Shown piece by piece: positions 61,898 to 64,000 of a DNA stretch of 64,000 nucleotides (within the stretch, counting starts at the first letter, position 1; each line of letters starts with the position of its first letter). Location: positions 1,220,859 through 1,284,858 of the forward strand of contig SMSO01000006.1 of NCBI GenBank assembly GCA_004764695.1, written 5' to 3'. The stretch is from Schizochytrium sp. TIO01 (Eukaryota > Sar > Bigyra > Thraustochytrida > Thraustochytriidae). The translations under genes were made by a program, and so were the position numbers. The notes under the pieces were generated by a model. The model ran no database searches and had not been told where the DNA came from. It saw only the letters and a program-made list of their open reading frames with translations.

Positions 61898-64000
61898 CTT
61901 GGTCCTTCTGTAGTACAGTGATTTCTTGGTGAAGTTGTCTATCGAGATCAATGACCCCTTGCTGCAGATTCAGAATCTGTGCGAATAAGCTTCAGAAAGA
62001 GACAAATCGCAGCCGCTGCAGCAGCTGCTCAAGTGACAATTTTGATGAAGCTACTAATTTCTGTGGAATCAGTAGGCCGTCGGGCGCTGCTTTCCTGAAA
62101 AAGCCTCGCAGAGGCGTATGGCCAAGCTATCGGTGCTTTGCCGTATCTACGAAGGTGCTCACAGCTGCGTGAACTTCGGATTGTAGCTTTGCCTGTGCGT
62201 CCGAGTGAGGTCTAGTCGCTCTTCTCTTCGATCTTGTTTTGTGCTTTCTTTATTTACTGAATGCATAGCTACATACTTCATTAGTTAAACTAGCTAGGTA
62301 AAATTTAGTTTAGCATTCATTCATTTGGCATCCTGTGTGAACAAGCACTGATAAACCATCAACTGGATATTAGACGGCTTACCAGCCTGACATTTTGCAG
62401 CTGCAGAGTGAACTATGCAGAGCAAAGGTCATTTCGCAACAACCAACAAATTGTCGCGAAATGGCCCTTTTCTATTTGAGTCATTGTCTGCAGCTTAGTG
62501 GTCCTTACTGATATCCTAGTAATTAACCTATACAGTTTGCAAAAGTTGCATTTCTTAAGGTGGCCTATGACATGGGCGCTAAGGCCCAATTTGGGCTTTA
62601 AAATAACTCGGGCTCAAGCACATTATAAAGTTATGTCCTTGTACAGATGATACAGAAAGGTGCCTCTGTCCGCGAAGATATCACGGCCGGCTACCTGGTT
62701 GCATTGGGGTTATCTGAAGACTTTTTCTTTACCGTGTTCGATGTGAATGAGTCCGCATTCGTGGCAGGTTTCTGAAGTGAAAGCCTCTCGACAAAGAACA
62801 AATTTACATCAGGAGAAGCGTTGTCTTTATTGCTCGACTAGTACCAGAAATGCTTTCTTGGATCCGAATCAAAGTTGGCCTTTTGTACAGTTGTAATTCA
62901 GAACAGTAAGCACTATACAGGTCTGAGTCAGCCATGGCATAAAGTGAAGAATGAATGACGAGATTGGAGTGGAATGGAATTTACAGGGCATGCCACACGC
63001 AATATCGGTGAAAAGTGTTGTCTTTAAAGTGAAGTGAGACAAACTTTTTACGGCAATGTTCCGACTTGCATGGAGAAAGAATAAGGTGATTTTCAGTTGT
63101 GGCCATGAAATCCAAATCGCGACGAAGCTTCTCATATTTTAATACTTGTGGCAATTTATTTCAGTGCATTCAGAGGACGAGAAGATTATTTTGAAACATC
63201 TACAGACTTGCTCTTATTCTTCAACGAGATATCCATTGAGGAACTGACTTGCTCATTTGAAATTAAAACAAGTAAATGCAGCAACCTGCTCGTAACTTTT
63301 AAATCAAGCTAAGTTGTTATTTGAATCAACGGGCTGAGCTTGTTCATCTGAATAAATGAACCATAAGATACCAAAGCTGGTACTCTGGCGTATGAATTTG
63401 ATGCTCTTCTTTGAATGCGCCTCAGGATATCTGTGCAAGGCCTTTCTTTGACAAGCTCGAGCTCTCAAATTGAAAGAAAGCAGCGAGATTCTTTCTCAGG
63501 AGAAATTTAAAAGCTTCACGTCATCTTTTTAATAATAATAACAATAACGAATTGTAAATCAACAGATTTCGGGTCTCATAAATTTAATGATTTGTTTGAC
63601 ACAAATCATATTACTATGTAATATCGATAGATTCCTTGTAACGAGTTTATGTCTTTGACCCGAACTAGATGATGGTTTTGTTTCTTTCTTTTTCAGCTGA
63701 TACTCCCGAAACAAATCGAGCCAACATGCTTCAACTGTTTGGGCTATCCAACATACCCAATCTGGCTGAACTTTTATCCCTTCGTTTCTATCCAATATTT
63801 GCTATCTATTATGAGTGAATGAATATTTTCGTAAAATCAAAAGAGACTTCCAACTGCACGTATTTTGTGATCGGTCGAAGTTTACTTTTCTTCCCAATGG
63901 GTTTCTAAGTTCTCCAAATAACAGAGGACTTGGCCCCTTCCCAGGTATGATTTTGAGCTCTATTCCAAGATGCTGTAATTGTTCTTTACAAAGAAGACAT
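61898..64000. other. Upstream flank of COQ3 to window end
   Basis: About 2.1 kb without a supported gene. The first few hundred bases should hold the COQ3 promoter and 5' UTR. A short plus-strand frame at 62647-62775 (42 codons, MIQKGASVREDITAGYLVAL and onward) follows a TTGTACAG acceptor-like sequence and reads protein-like, so it may be the last exon of an unseen small gene; support is weak. The rest is AT-rich with no repeat of note. Confidence 0.3.

Overview
This is a nuclear eukaryotic contig using the standard genetic code. Genes are far apart, introns are few and short with GT-AG ends, and the gaps are full of microsatellites, mostly tetranucleotides. The gene set (a CCDC61/VFL3 homologue, a tubby-domain protein, a likely CatSper-type accessory subunit, a plant/fungal-type 2-isopropylmalate synthase and a BIRC6-like giant E2) suggests a flagellated heterotrophic protist. 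A zoosporic stramenopile of the thraustochytrid/labyrinthulid kind is my best guess. This is inference from content, not a database match.

Layout. Positions 1-10.6 kb hold a minus-strand gene that runs off the left edge, pairing a FERM domain with Sfi1-like tryptophan repeats. It is head-to-head with a plus-strand secreted/single-pass protein resembling CatSper auxiliary ectodomains, followed by CCDC61 in three exons. CNOT9 (CCR4-NOT subunit) lies on the minus strand at 11.3-12.5 kb in two exons. After a repeat-rich 4 kb gap, one uninterrupted 21 kb open frame (16,500-37,565) encodes a 7021-residue BIRC6/BRUCE-like ubiquitin-conjugating protein. It is followed tail-to-tail by a tubby-domain gene (minus, 38.1-39.2 kb). 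A 10 kb gap with almost nothing but simple repeats precedes mitochondrial 2-isopropylmalate synthase (49.5-51.3 kb). A large Q-rich protein (minus, 52.4-55.5 kb), another 5.5 kb repeat-rich gap and the COQ3 methyltransferase gene (minus, 61.1-61.9 kb) complete the window.

How the genes relate. Up to four products (FERM/Sfi1-like, CatSper-like, CCDC61, tubby) are plausibly ciliary or centriolar, fitting a swimming zoospore stage. CNOT9 and possibly the Q-rich protein belong to gene expression, IPMS and COQ3 are mitochondrial metabolic enzymes, and the giant E2 is a ubiquitin-system scaffold. There is no operon-like organisation.

The most unusual item is the giant E2. It has the BIRC6 skeleton (N-terminal region, BIR-like segment, C-terminal UBC with catalytic Cys6649). 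The BIR-like segment has lost most of its zinc ligands, one of two ZZ fingers lacks its middle CxxC pair, and the protein carries SPRY, ZZ and MIB/HERC2 modules more typical of HERC2-class E3 ligases plus a C-terminal UBA/CUE-like segment.
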